From assembly GCF_014904695.1 (NCBI RefSeq), contig NZ_JACXXN010000003.1, positions 1-64,000 on the forward strand: a stretch of 64,000 nucleotides of DNA, written 5' to 3'. Source of the DNA: Nostoc sp. MG11 (lineage in GTDB: Bacteria; Cyanobacteriota; Cyanobacteriia; Cyanobacteriales; Nostocaceae). This document shows positions 9,735 to 19,300 of this stretch, piece after piece. Both the position numbers and the translations under genes were made by a program. A model generated the notes under the pieces. The model made no database searches, was not told where the DNA came from, and saw only the letters and a list, made by a program, of their open reading frames with translations. Position 1 is the stretch's first letter; each line of letters begins with the position of its first letter.

Positions 9735-12068
9735 ATGGCAAATCGCTGGCGCAAGCTGACGCCAAAAGCTGCTAAACGAAATCAGCCTCATGCAGGCGTG
9801 ACCAAAGATGTGGCTAAAAAACCCGATAATAAGCCGAAGCCAAATCGTCTATTGTCAACGCTAGCGATCGCAATTCTGCTGAGCAGTGCTAGTTTAGTTA
9901 TGGCTTTTGCTTGGATTAGCACTCTCTACATCTTCAATCCAAATCAGGTAAGTTGGCTGAATAAAGTTTTACCAGAATGGGCGCAAATTCCTCTTGGTAA
10001 CTACGAACGTCCTCATACTCTCGAAGATATTCAACTCAATCTGAGTAAGCACAAACACATAGCTGGGGAAATCTTACCTTTAGATAAGGATGTAGAAATC
10101 TCGTTTTTACTGCCAGTTTTTCGACAACGGGCTAATTGTCAGTCTGATTGTCAAGAACTTATGGAACTCAGGGTTTATCAACGCTCACAAGAGTCAGAGT
10201 TTCAATCTCAGTCAGAAAAATACTACTATCTAGCAACTCAACTATCTGTAACTGGCCCTGAAGAATCCTTTGTATTGGATACGGTATCAGATCAAGATAC
10301 TAACTTATCCTTACCTTTAACTGAAGTGAAACGTTTTGAAGGTGCTACATCATCAGGGGTTTGGTTTTATTTGCGAGGTCAACGCCAACAAGGAAGTAGT
10401 AAGTTTGCTTACGGTAACATCATATATTACAATCCAGAACGCACCAACTTACAATCGATGTTGTCTTGGACAAGTCCCAACGGACAACAGCCCAAATGGC
10501 AGCAGGTAACTGGTGATAACAAAAAAGAGTTAGTGGTTGATCAAACAGTAGGTTTAGAACCGCAGTTACAAGTTTATCAAGTCAAACCTGTCAAATTATT
10601 CCTCAAACCCATTCAATTAGAGGCGATTACTCTCAATTCACCAGCCCTCAAAGATTCTGCGTACCAAAATGCCCTCTCAATTGCCCGTAGCGGACTGTGG
10701 ACACCAGCTTTTGAGTGGTTGAAATTCATCCAAAAACAGCGAAGAGGGATTTTACCAGAGGCGGCGCAAGCGCAAATGGATTTGATTCGCTTGCACTCCC
10801 AACTTAGCAAAGCCCAAGCTCAAAAAAATTGGGCAAGTCCGAGTCAACAAGTATTAGCAGATTTGATTGATGGTCGCTGGGGAAAAGCTTTACAGGTGTT
10901 TGAAGCATCGCCCCAGAATGCTCAAGAAATTGCCACTTTACTTAAAGCCGATGAAGGACGGTTGTGGAATCGCACAGTTGCAGCGTTGCGAGTGAATCCA
11001 AATAGGTCGGAAGTACAAGCTTGGGGAGCATTAATTTTAGCAGTTCAACGGGGGCGAGAACATGCCAATTCCTGGTTGAGCGCCCAACCACAAATCAAAA
11101 AACATACTCTTGCATATATTCAAGGTCTGTTAACAAGAGTTAGTAGTGAGGTAACAAAGTCGCAAACCCTCTCTAATCATCCTAGTCAGATTATTGGTTC
11201 GGTGCAACCAATCACTCAAGTTACTAGCGCCGAGTGGCTACAACTAAATTCCAAGGCAGATATAAAACTCACAGATAACCAATGGTATCAGGTGGAAGTA
11301 AGTGCATTTCATGACGGTAAACGCTGGCTAAATTCACCATTTAATGACTTAAAGCCTCCTAAAACTTCCCCAGGTAAATTTTTTTGGCAAACTTTGGGTA
11401 TCACTTCTGACCCTGGAATTCAAATAGTTGTCTGGCTACCCAATGGAGAACAGCAAACAACTACCGCCACTATCAAAGCAGTGCAATTACGAGGTGGGGT
11501 TTTGCGCTTATTAGCTACTGGCGTCAAAATTCCAGAGAATCAAAATAATGGTCTTCAACCCAGACCCCTAGCCCTGACAAATACAGCGCTGGAATGGGTG
11601 CAACCGTCTCCAATCACTATAGAGGCACTGTATCAACAAGATCCTCAAAAGCTAAGGACAATATTACCAACTGTGTGGCGTTCCATACAACAATCAGGTG
11701 ATGTTTCCACTGAGGCTATTCCTAGCTTCGAGCAGATGCACGAAAAATTGAGTTATTGGCCTGTTCAACTGATTGATTTAACAAACAATGCCAAGCCGGA
11801 AACAGTATTAACTATCTCTGGGGCATCAATAGCATCTTTAAATCAGGCTGTACCTGGGATTCAGGGGGAAAAAGAGCAATCCCGTCCCCGGAGTTTAATT
11901 TTGTCTGATACTGGTAAAGTGATTTATACGGATTTTACCGAAAATTCTCGGCAAACGTTGACAGCGATCGCTAAACTTTCAGATACGCATTCCCTAGCTT
12001 TACTAGTGGAAAATGCTAATAACTATAGTTTGAAGCGCTGGTCAGAGAAAAACCAGCGTTTTGAGTAA
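9735..12068 (+). CDS. Large hypothetical membrane-anchored protein
   Basis: 777 aa, family not recognised. Basic cytoplasmic N-terminus rich in Lys/Pro (1-40), one transmembrane helix (about 43-66, LSTLAIAILLSSASLVMAFAWISTLYIF), then about 700 residues that would lie outside the cytoplasm. The outer part contains a pair of Cys (CQSDCQEL) near 135. It also has helical segments resembling tandem repeats in the middle (ALSIARSGLWTPAFEWLKFI; ALQVFEASPQNAQEIATLLK) and beta-rich stretches. ATG start. Probably a conserved cyanobacterial envelope protein; transcribed away from the porin gene, so the shared promoter region may link the two. Function unknown. Confidence 0.8.
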   Translation: MANRWRKLTPKAAKRNQPHAGVTKDVAKKPDNKPKPNRLLSTLAIAILLSSASLVMAFAWISTLYIFNPNQVSWLNKVLPEWAQIPLGNYERPHTLEDIQLNLSKHKHIAGEILPLDKDVEISFLLPVFRQRANCQSDCQELMELRVYQRSQESEFQSQSEKYYYLATQLSVTGPEESFVLDTVSDQDTNLSLPLTEVKRFEGATSSGVWFYLRGQRQQGSSKFAYGNIIYYNPERTNLQSMLSWTSPNGQQPKWQQVTGDNKKELVVDQTVGLEPQLQVYQVKPVKLFLKPIQLEAITLNSPALKDSAYQNALSIARSGLWTPAFEWLKFIQKQRRGILPEAAQAQMDLIRLHSQLSKAQAQKNWASPSQQVLADLIDGRWGKALQVFEASPQNAQEIATLLKADEGRLWNRTVAALRVNPNRSEVQAWGALILAVQRGREHANSWLSAQPQIKKHTLAYIQGLLTRVSSEVTKSQTLSNHPSQIIGSVQPITQVTSAEWLQLNSKADIKLTDNQWYQVEVSAFHDGKRWLNSPFNDLKPPKTSPGKFFWQTLGITSDPGIQIVVWLPNGEQQTTTATIKAVQLRGGVLRLLATGVKIPENQNNGLQPRPLALTNTALEWVQPSPITIEALYQQDPQKLRTILPTVWRSIQQSGDVSTEAIPSFEQMHEKLSYWPVQLIDLTNNAKPETVLTISGASIASLNQAVPGIQGEKEQSRPRSLILSDTGKVIYTDFTENSRQTLTAIAKLSDTHSLALLVENANNYSLKRWSEKNQRFE

Positions 12069-12137
12069 GCAACTCTCTTGTGAAAATTCCGAGTCGAGAG
12101 ATGCTGGCGATCTCTTCTCTGTCCAAAACAACTTACA

Positions 12138-12326
12138 TTATTCTTGGCTAACACCATCTAGACGCTGGTGCTTCAGGTTTTGCAACTGCTCCAACAGAGA
12201 GTCTATCTCTGCTTGCAGATGCATAAGTTTAGCTTGCTGATCATCTTGGTAATAAGACTTGCTCAACTTGCTAGCCCAGAGAGCCTGAGACTCACGGTTA
12301 TAAACACTTGGTGAACAGGTAGACAT
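12138..12326 (-). CDS. Small conserved coiled-coil protein (62 aa)
   Basis: Starts at the ATG at 12326; a GTG directly in front is less likely. N-terminal part MSTCSPSVYNRESQALWASKLSKSYY, then a heptad-type helix QAKLMHLQAEIDSLLEQLQNLKH. No Cys pair, signal or membrane segment. Likely a genuine cyanobacterial small protein since both halves have well-formed protein composition. Role unknown; convergent with the large gene ending at 12068. Confidence 0.6.
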   Translation of the reverse strand: MSTCSPSVYNRESQALWASKLSKSYYQDDQQAKLMHLQAEIDSLLEQLQNLKHQRLDGVSQE

Positions 12327-12487
12327 CACTTATTTAAATCCACAACTTAACTCACACCATTAGAGATAATATAATAATGTAAATTTAACCTTTATGAAAA
12401 TATTGTATAATTTTAATCATTTAGTCTAATAAATATTAGATTCTCTCATAAAAGACTGCAATTTTGATACTCGTGTTCCAATCAAAT

Positions 12488-12612
12488 CAAAAGACTGGGG
12501 ATTAGGATTAGGGAAAGGTGAAGGGGTAAGGGGAAAAGGGTACAACCATCCCTTTACCCTTTAACCTATCCCCTTCTTAAGAATCCCCAATCCCCATTAC
12601 CCAATCCTCAAT
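12488..12612. repeat. G-rich/C-rich inverted low-complexity repeat upstream of thrC
   Basis: GGGGATTAGGATTAGGG...GGTGAAGGGGTAAGGGG faces CCTTTACCCTTTAACCTATCCCCTTC...CCCCAATCCCC, so the transcript could fold into a long imperfect hairpin just before the thrC start. A relative lies at 13737-13826 after thrC, so the gene is bracketed by two copies. Confidence 0.7.
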
Positions 12613-12625
12613 CTTTATAAACTCC

Positions 12626-13717
12626 GTGACTTTGAGCCTGTCTGCTGCTAAATCTTATCGCCAACCTTGGCCTGGACTGATAGAAGCCTATCGTGAATAC
12701 TTGCCTGTCAGCGAAAAAACGCCTGTTGTCACCTTGTTCGAGGGTAACACCCCCTTAATACCGGCGCCGGCGATCGCAGAACGCATTGGCAGACAAGTAC
12801 GTGTATTTGTCAAATACGACGGTCTTAATCCCACTGGTAGCTTCAAAGACCGGGGAATGACAATGGCAATTTCCAAAGCCAAGGAAGCAGGGGCAAAAGC
12901 AGTAATTTGTGCTAGCACAGGCAACACCTCAGCCGCCGCCGCGGCTTATGCTAGGCGTGGCGGGATGAGTGCCTTCGTACTGATTCCCGATGGCTATGTA
13001 GCATTGGGCAAGTTAGCTCAGGCTTTGCTGTATGGGGCAGAGGTGCTGGCAATTAAAGGTAATTTTGACCAAGCGCTAGAAATTGTCCGCGAAATGGCAG
13101 AAAGCTATCCGGTAACTTTGGTGAATTCGGTCAATCCCTACCGCCTAGAAGGGCAGAAAACAGCAGCCTTTGAGATTGTCGATGTGCTAGGCGAAGTTCC
13201 AGACTGGCTATGTATCCCTGTAGGTAATGCGGGAAATATCACAGCATATTGGATGGGGTTTTGTCAATATCATCAAGCTGGAAAATGCGATCGCCTACCC
13301 CGAATGATGGGATTCCAAGCCGCAGGTGCAGCCCCCTTAGTCACTGGTAAGCCAGTGGCGCATCCCGAAACCTTAGCGACAGCAATTCGCATTGGTAATC
13401 CTGCTAGTTGGGAATTAGCGATCGCAGCGCAATCAGCAAGTATGGGCAGTTTCCACGCCGTTACTGACGCCGAAATTCTTGACGCCTATCGACTTTTAGC
13501 ATCATCTGAAGGCGTCTTTTGCGAACCTGCTAGCGCTGCTTCTGTAGCCGGCTTATTGCAGGTAAAAGACCAAGTTCCTACCGGGGCAACAGTAGTTTGC
13601 GTCCTCACTGGCAATGGTCTAAAAGACCCAGATACAGCCATTAAACACAATCAAAGTCTATTTAAACAGGGCATCGCGCCTGAACTGAGAGCAGTAGCCG
13701 AAGCAATGGGATTTTAG
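12626..13717 (+). CDS. thrC: Threonine synthase
   Basis: 363 aa fold-type II PLP enzyme that makes threonine from O-phosphohomoserine in the cytoplasm. The PLP lysine is Lys74 in [11 protein letters not shown]. The phosphate-binding loop is [15 protein letters not shown] (about 95-110), and the [13 protein letters not shown] segment near 200 also fits. The C-terminal [10 protein letters not shown] is typical. Length suits the short bacterial/cyanobacterial type without the long N-terminal extension. The start is GTG at 12626 (CTCC GTG ACT); the upstream low-complexity repeat leaves no room for a much earlier start. Confidence 0.94.
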   Translation: MTLSLSAAKSYRQPWPGLIEAYREYLPVSEKTPVVTLFEGNTPLIPAPAIAERIGRQVRVFVKYDGLNPTGSFKDRGMTMAISKAKEAGAKAVICASTGNTSAAAAAYARRGGMSAFVLIPDGYVALGKLAQALLYGAEVLAIKGNFDQALEIVREMAESYPVTLVNSVNPYRLEGQKTAAFEIVDVLGEVPDWLCIPVGNAGNITAYWMGFCQYHQAGKCDRLPRMMGFQAAGAAPLVTGKPVAHPETLATAIRIGNPASWELAIAAQSASMGSFHAVTDAEILDAYRLLASSEGVFCEPASAASVAGLLQVKDQVPTGATVVCVLTGNGLKDPDTAIKHNQSLFKQGIAPELRAVAEAMGF

Positions 13718-13736
13718 AATAATTGGAATTGGGCAT

Positions 13737-13826
13737 GGGGCATTAGGGGAAGGGGTAAGGGGTAAAGGGAAAAACTATCCTCTTAACCTTTACCCTTTAA
13801 CCTTTTCCCCCTCTTAAGAGTACCCA
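13737..13826. repeat. Second copy of the G-rich/C-rich inverted repeat
   Basis: GGCATTAGGGGAAGGGGTAAGGGG opposite CCTTTACCCTTTAACCTTTTCCCC. Same composition and arm order as 12488-12612. It may act as the thrC terminator but lacks a clean T-run. Confidence 0.65.
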
Positions 13827-13829
13827 GTC

Positions 13830-13982
13830 CCTTGTTAATTACATTTAACTAAGTTGGAAATCGCTGTGAGCAACTCCTCTGGTGCTACAATGGGAACTCT
13901 TTGTAAAGCATTAATGCAGCGACCTTGTTAATTACATTTAACTAAGTTGGAAATCGCTGTGAGCAACTCCTCTGGTGCTACA
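13830..13982. repeat. 60-bp exact direct repeat, period 93 bp, at the 3' end of the hybrid kinase gene
   Basis: Copy A is 13830-13889 and copy B is 13923-13982; they are separated by 33 bases. Copy B encodes the last 17 codons (VAPEELLTAISNLVKCN, stop) of the kinase at 13928. Copy A repeats those codons and the stop downstream of the real stop, in the same frame (93 = 31 codons). The 33-base spacer also reads in frame (RCINALQRVPI). Confidence 0.92.
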
Positions 13983-15895
13983 GGTTTGGCAATGTGCCGT
14001 TGAAACCCGGCTGTTAGTGTCTGTTGCTGATTCATTTCACCTGCATAAGCAGTCAGGGCGATTGCGGGAATCTGTTGTCGCCCTTCTTTTATTTCCAAAG
14101 CACGCACCTGTTGTATTAGCATATAGCCGTTCATCTCTGGCATTCCGATATCGCTGAGCAAGATATCTGGTTTTGAGTGTGCTAGAGCTTGTAATGCTTC
14201 ATCTGCTGATGCAACTGTGGTTACGAGTGCGCCAAACTCCTCAAGCACAAAGCTGAAAAAGTCACGGGTATCAGCATTGTCATCTACAAGCAGGATTTGT
14301 ATACCTGTGAGGGGGAAAGTAGCAGTAGTCTCAGTTAAAACGGTGTTGTTTGTTTCATCCTTGATGATTCTGCTGTCCTTGAGCAAGGGTAGCTGAACTG
14401 TGAAGATAGATCCTTGCTCCTCACCTGGACTTTGGGCCGACACTGTTCCACCATGCATCTCAACCAAGTGACGGACAAGCGCTAAACCTAACCCTAATCC
14501 ACCAAACTTTCTGGTTGTTGTACTGTCACCTTGATAAAAATATTCAAACACATGAGGTAGAAAGTCAGGGGTGATGCCCTTACCATTGTCGCTCACGGTA
14601 ATTTGAGCTTGAGTGTCAACACACTCCAATAGCACATTTACTTGTCCGCCAATAGGTGTGAACTTGACGGCATTCGAGAGCAGATTCCAGAGGACTTGTT
14701 GTAGACGAGCTGAATCACCCAAAATTTTACCAACAGCCGGATCTAGCATCGTTTTTATTTGAATGGTTTTCGCCTCTGCTGCTAAGCGTACTGTCTCCAT
14801 TGCAACCTCAATAGTGGATGCTAGATCGACTGCTGTCATGTTGAGGTTGATTTTACCTTGCAGAATGCGAGAAACATCCAACAGGTCTTCAATTAGTTGA
14901 GCTTGCAATTTAGCATTGCGCTCAATGGTTTCCAGTGCTTTCTTGAGGGCTGTTTCATCAAATTTACGACTTTGTAACAATCTTGACCAACCTAAGATCG
15001 GATTCAGGGGCGATCGCAATTCATGAGAAAGGACTGCTAAAAACTCGTCTTTGATTCGGTTTGCTGCTTCTGCTTCTGCTCGTGCTGCTCGCTCAAGTTG
15101 CAAAAGGCGATCGCGTTCTGACTCGGTTCGCTTGCGATCTGTGATATCGGTTAGCATGGCGATTGCACCTAAGAATTCACCTTGCTCACTCGAAATTGCT
15201 CTAGCAGAAATCAGTGTCCAGATGTAGGAACCATCTTTGCAGCGCAATCGACCTTCTTTAAGATCATTTCCTTCTTGCCTAAGCCACTCAAGTTTCTGTT
15301 GGGCAACTATACCATCAGTCTGATCCATAAAATCAAATATTGCACGACCAAACATCTCCTCTGCCGTATAGCCCAACATTTCGGAGAGCCGCTGGTTTAC
15401 AAACTCTGTTCGTGCCTGAGAATCAATCATCCAGATTCCTTCATAAGAAGTATCAACAATTCTGCGATACTTGGCTTCACTCTTTTGTAAAGAATCCTCT
15501 GCTCGTTGGCGTTCACAACGCTCCTGGGCTTCCCGCAATGCCCGTTGTACCGAAGGAACCAACCGCCCTAGTCTTTGCTTCAACACATAATCGGTTGCAC
15601 CATTCTTGAGGGCTTCGATCGCCAATTCTTCACCCAACGCCGCAGAGACAAAGATGAAAGGCACATCTGGACAACGATTTCGAGCAATTTGGAGTGCAGA
15701 AATCCCATCAAACGACGGCAAAGCATAATCGGCAAGAATTAAATCAAAAGCCTTTGTTTCCAGTGCAGCCAAGAAGTCAGCACTGGTTTCAACACGTACG
15801 AGTTCGCAATCAATTCCTCCTTCTGTTAACATTGCTTGGATAAGCTCTGCATCCAACAGACTGTCTTCCAAAAGGAGAAAACGCAGGACACTCAT
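13928..15895 (-). CDS. Hybrid sensor histidine kinase (REC-PAS-HisKA-HATPase-REC)
   Basis: 655 aa from the ATG at 15895; a longer in-frame ORF upstream is overlap with the preceding gene and should not be used. Receiver 1: LLLEDS...LILADYALP with phospho-acceptor Asp56. PAS domain: KYRRIVDTSYEGIWMID to about 270. HisKA: SHELRSPLNPILG with His291. HATPase: NLLSNAVKFT, DNGKGI, GGLGLGLALV. Receiver 2: DILLSDIGMPEMNG with Asp582. The start overlaps the stop of the response-regulator gene (TAATG), with GGAGAG six bases ahead, so translation is probably coupled. No membrane segment; soluble. It is the last member of a three-gene phosphorelay operon. The signal sensed is unknown. Confidence 0.93.
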   Translation of the reverse strand: MSVLRFLLLEDSLLDAELIQAMLTEGGIDCELVRVETSADFLAALETKAFDLILADYALPSFDGISALQIARNRCPDVPFIFVSAALGEELAIEALKNGATDYVLKQRLGRLVPSVQRALREAQERCERQRAEDSLQKSEAKYRRIVDTSYEGIWMIDSQARTEFVNQRLSEMLGYTAEEMFGRAIFDFMDQTDGIVAQQKLEWLRQEGNDLKEGRLRCKDGSYIWTLISARAISSEQGEFLGAIAMLTDITDRKRTESERDRLLQLERAARAEAEAANRIKDEFLAVLSHELRSPLNPILGWSRLLQSRKFDETALKKALETIERNAKLQAQLIEDLLDVSRILQGKINLNMTAVDLASTIEVAMETVRLAAEAKTIQIKTMLDPAVGKILGDSARLQQVLWNLLSNAVKFTPIGGQVNVLLECVDTQAQITVSDNGKGITPDFLPHVFEYFYQGDSTTTRKFGGLGLGLALVRHLVEMHGGTVSAQSPGEEQGSIFTVQLPLLKDSRIIKDETNNTVLTETTATFPLTGIQILLVDDNADTRDFFSFVLEEFGALVTTVASADEALQALAHSKPDILLSDIGMPEMNGYMLIQQVRALEIKEGRQQIPAIALTAYAGEMNQQQTLTAGFQRHIAKPVAPEELLTAISNLVKCN

Positions 15896-16371
15896 TACTT
15901 GCTCTCCGGCTGACGATGAGGTACAGGAGGTAGAGCACCAAGGGGTGGCTGATTGATCACTGCCCAAAACAGTCCCACACCTCTAATCGCATCGACAAAT
16001 TCATGATAATCTACAGGCTTGACGACATAGGCATTGACGCCTAACTCATAGCATCGAGATAGGTCTGGTTCTTCGCGGGAAGAGGTCAGTACTACGATGG
16101 GAATCACTCGCATTTTGGGGTCAGATTTGAGTCGTGCTAGCACTTCTAGTCCATCAATTTTAGGTAGCTTCAAATCGAGCAGCACTACAACAGGATACCC
16201 CTCCATGCGTAATCGAAACAGCCCCCGGCGATAGAGATAATCTAATGCTTCCTCACCATCGCGTACTACCACTACTTCGTTGGCGAGATGGTTTTCCGAA
16301 AGGGCAGCCAGTATTAGCTCCGCATCGTTGGCACTGTCTTCAATCAGCAGAATTCGCTTGAGTTCCTTCAT
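15895..16371 (-). CDS. Single-domain response regulator, Rcp1-like
   Basis: 158 aa: one receiver domain and a short proline-rich tail. Acidic pocket Glu11/Asp12, phospho-acceptor Asp66 in VVVLLDLKLPKIDG, the switch Thr/Ser in VLTSSREE and Lys in YVVKPVD. The insert LDYLYRRGLFRLRMEGYP between helix and strand is characteristic of response regulators that pair with phytochrome-type or PAS kinases. No DNA-binding output domain, so it probably passes phosphate on or works by protein contact. Its ATG overlaps the stop of the upstream kinase (ATGA), and its stop overlaps the next start, placing it between two hybrid kinases. Confidence 0.93.
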   Translation of the reverse strand: MKELKRILLIEDSANDAELILAALSENHLANEVVVVRDGEEALDYLYRRGLFRLRMEGYPVVVLLDLKLPKIDGLEVLARLKSDPKMRVIPIVVLTSSREEPDLSRCYELGVNAYVVKPVDYHEFVDAIRGVGLFWAVINQPPLGALPPVPHRQPESK

Positions 16372-19300
16372 TCTCCCTCCTTGTTTAACAACTTAGGCAG
16401 TGAGAAATAAAAGGTGGCTCCGTTGTCAACCACACCCTCTGCCCAAACTCGACCATTATGTCGATAAATAATCCGCTGCACATTTGCCAATCCTACACCC
16501 GTGCCTTCAAACTCTAGGTCGCTATGTAGGCGTTGAAATACGCCAAACAACTTGTGGACATATTGCATATTAAAACCAACGCCGTTATCTTGCACAAAAA
16601 AGATAACTTCGTTTTCATGATTGATACTTCCAATGGTGATTTCTGCTGAGGTGCGAGTCAGAGTATATTTAATTGCATTCCCAATCAGGTTGCGAAGAAC
16701 GAGCCGGAGCATAGAAGGGTCGCCTTGCACCTCTGGCAATGGCGCAATGTGCCAATGGATTGTGCGTCCTATTGTCTCTGTGACTAAATCACGTTTGACT
16801 TCTCGCACCAGTTGATCCATATTCAGGGTAATAGAACGCATCTCGCTGCGTCCCATCCGGGAAAATGTCAGCAATTCATCAATTAGTATACCTGCCTGTT
16901 TGGCAGTTTGAGCGATCGTCCGTAAATAGCGCTGACTCGTTTCATCTAAGCTGGTTGAATTCAGCCGTTTTTGCAGCAATTCCACAAATCCAGCGATGTG
17001 GCGAAATGGTGCTCGCAAGTCGTGAGAAACTGAATAGGAAAAAGATTCTAGCTCCTGGTTAGCAGCTTCTAGTTGGGCTGTGCGTTCTTTGATTCCTTGC
17101 TCTAAGATTTCGTTGAGTTGTTGCAAGGCGATTTCGGCAAGCTTGCGATCAGTGATGTCGAGTGCGGTTCCAATTAACTCAAGCGATCGCCGGGATACTC
17201 CCTCTCCCTCAAATTGCGCCTGTCCGTAAGCCGATACCCAGCGCTCGCTTCCGTCGGGCCACACAAGCCGATAGTCGATTTTGTAAGCACCCGACAATTT
17301 AGGATCAAGCGCAGTATTGACAGAACTTGCTACACGTGCTTGATCATCAGGGTGGATGCGCTCCATGATTATTGGTAAAGGGATGATCACCGCGTCATCC
17401 GGCTCGCCCCAGATCTCGCACATCCGCTCGTCGAACTTAACGAGGTTTGTGCTAGGGTTATAGGCCCAAGTACCGAGCCGAGCCACCTTGATTGCAAGCC
17501 GTGTGCGCTCCTCGCTTTGCCGCAATGCCTCCTCAGCTAGTTTGCGCTCAGAAATGTCAGCAATTAATCCCAGCATCCGCACTGCCTCACCTTGAGCATT
17601 ATGATAAATATGCCCACGTGCCCAAATCCAGCGTAATTCTCCATCAGCACGGCGAATGCGGCACTCAAAATTCCAGATATTATTATTAGTTAAGGCAGTC
17701 CGAAACTTGGCATCAACTAGAGCGCGATCTTCAGGTACAACGTGCTCCAGAAACATTTCATAAGTCCATTCGGGTAAGAGAGACTCGTAACCAAAGATTT
17801 GATCATGCCGCAGAGAACGGTGAGCAGTTTGGTTTCTCAAATCTAGATCCCAATCGCCTAATTCTGCTGATTCCAGCGCAAAGCTTAGACGTTCCTTACT
17901 CTCGCGTAACGCCTCCTCAGCTAGCTTGCGATCGTGAATATCAACACACGAGCCGATATAGCCGAGGAACTTTCCTGTTGATGCAAACCGCGGCACACCA
18001 GCATCCAAAATCCAACGGTATTCGCCATCAAAATGTCTAAGGCGATACTCCATTTGAAAATTTTGTCGGGCATCAAAGGCATTAATGTATGTATCTAAGC
18101 AACGCTGAAAGTCATTGGGATGAACGCCTTGAGTCCATCCATTCCCCATCTCTTGCTCTAAAGTCCGTCCGGTAAAGTCTAGCCAAGGTTGATTGAGGTA
18201 ATTACAGAGTTTGTCAGTGCCAGACATCCAGACCAGCACTGGAGCGGTATCTGTCATCTGGCGAAAACGTGCTTCACTTTCACGCAATGTAGCTTCGGCC
18301 TGTTTGCGATTGCTAATATCGCTGACCAACGCTACAAACCCTTCAACGGTTCCTTGAGTGTTCAAACGAGGAATATACGTAGCACTTACATAGCGTAAAT
18401 CACCATCTATATAAGGTACTTGGCTTTCAAAGGTAACTTGCTGTCCTGCTAATACCTGCTCTACGTAAGGACGAATCGCTGTATAGGCAGATTCACCCAA
18501 AACCTCCCAAATATACTTGCCATAGACCTCTGTTGCCGAATGCCCAAACCATACCTCGTACTCTCGGTTATTGAAGCGGTAACGTTGTTCTGAATCTATA
18601 AAGGATATGAGGACTGGTAAGGCGTTTGTGATCAGGCTAAGTTCTGCTTCTCGTTGCCGTAGCGCCTCCTCTGCTTGCTTGCGATCGCTAATGTCACGAA
18701 AGAAAATTCCTAGCCCCTCTTGAGAAGGGTAGGCATGAATCTCAAGCCAAAACTCATAATCGGGTGGTGAGTAGTAGCGGTGTTCAAAGTGGACAGGAAC
18801 CTGCTTTGCCATTGCCCGTCGATACTGGCGCTCTATATTAGTGCCAACTGATGCAGGCCACTCCTCCCAATGATTCTTGCCGATGACCTCGGTTCGTGGC
18901 TTGCCGTTGAGCTGCTCAGCCTGTGTATTCTGATACGTGACTCGCCAATTTTGATCAAGGGCAACGAACGCATCGGTCATCCTCTCCAGAATGTGATTGA
19001 TTTGGTTATAAGCTGATTCAGCTTCTTGCTGTGCCGCCTCGCTAGCAGCTCGTAATGTCTGTTCACGAAGCTTTGCTGCTTGTCGTATCCGAGCTAGCTT
19101 TAAAGTTGCTTCAATTCGTGCCAGCAATTCACGAGCAGAGAACGGCTTGATCAAATAATCATCGGCTCTGGCTTCTAACCCCTCAATGCGAGACTCCTCT
19201 CCAGCACGAGCAGAAAGCAGAATGACGGGTAATTCTCTCGTTTGTGGGTCAGATCTGAGTTGATGCAGCAGTTCAAAACCATCGAGTCCCGGCATCATCA

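Noticed and set aside
15896-15967. Extended N-terminus of the second hybrid kinase
   Set aside because: It lies entirely inside the response-regulator gene; the ATG at 15895 has a ribosome site and begins the receiver domain correctly.
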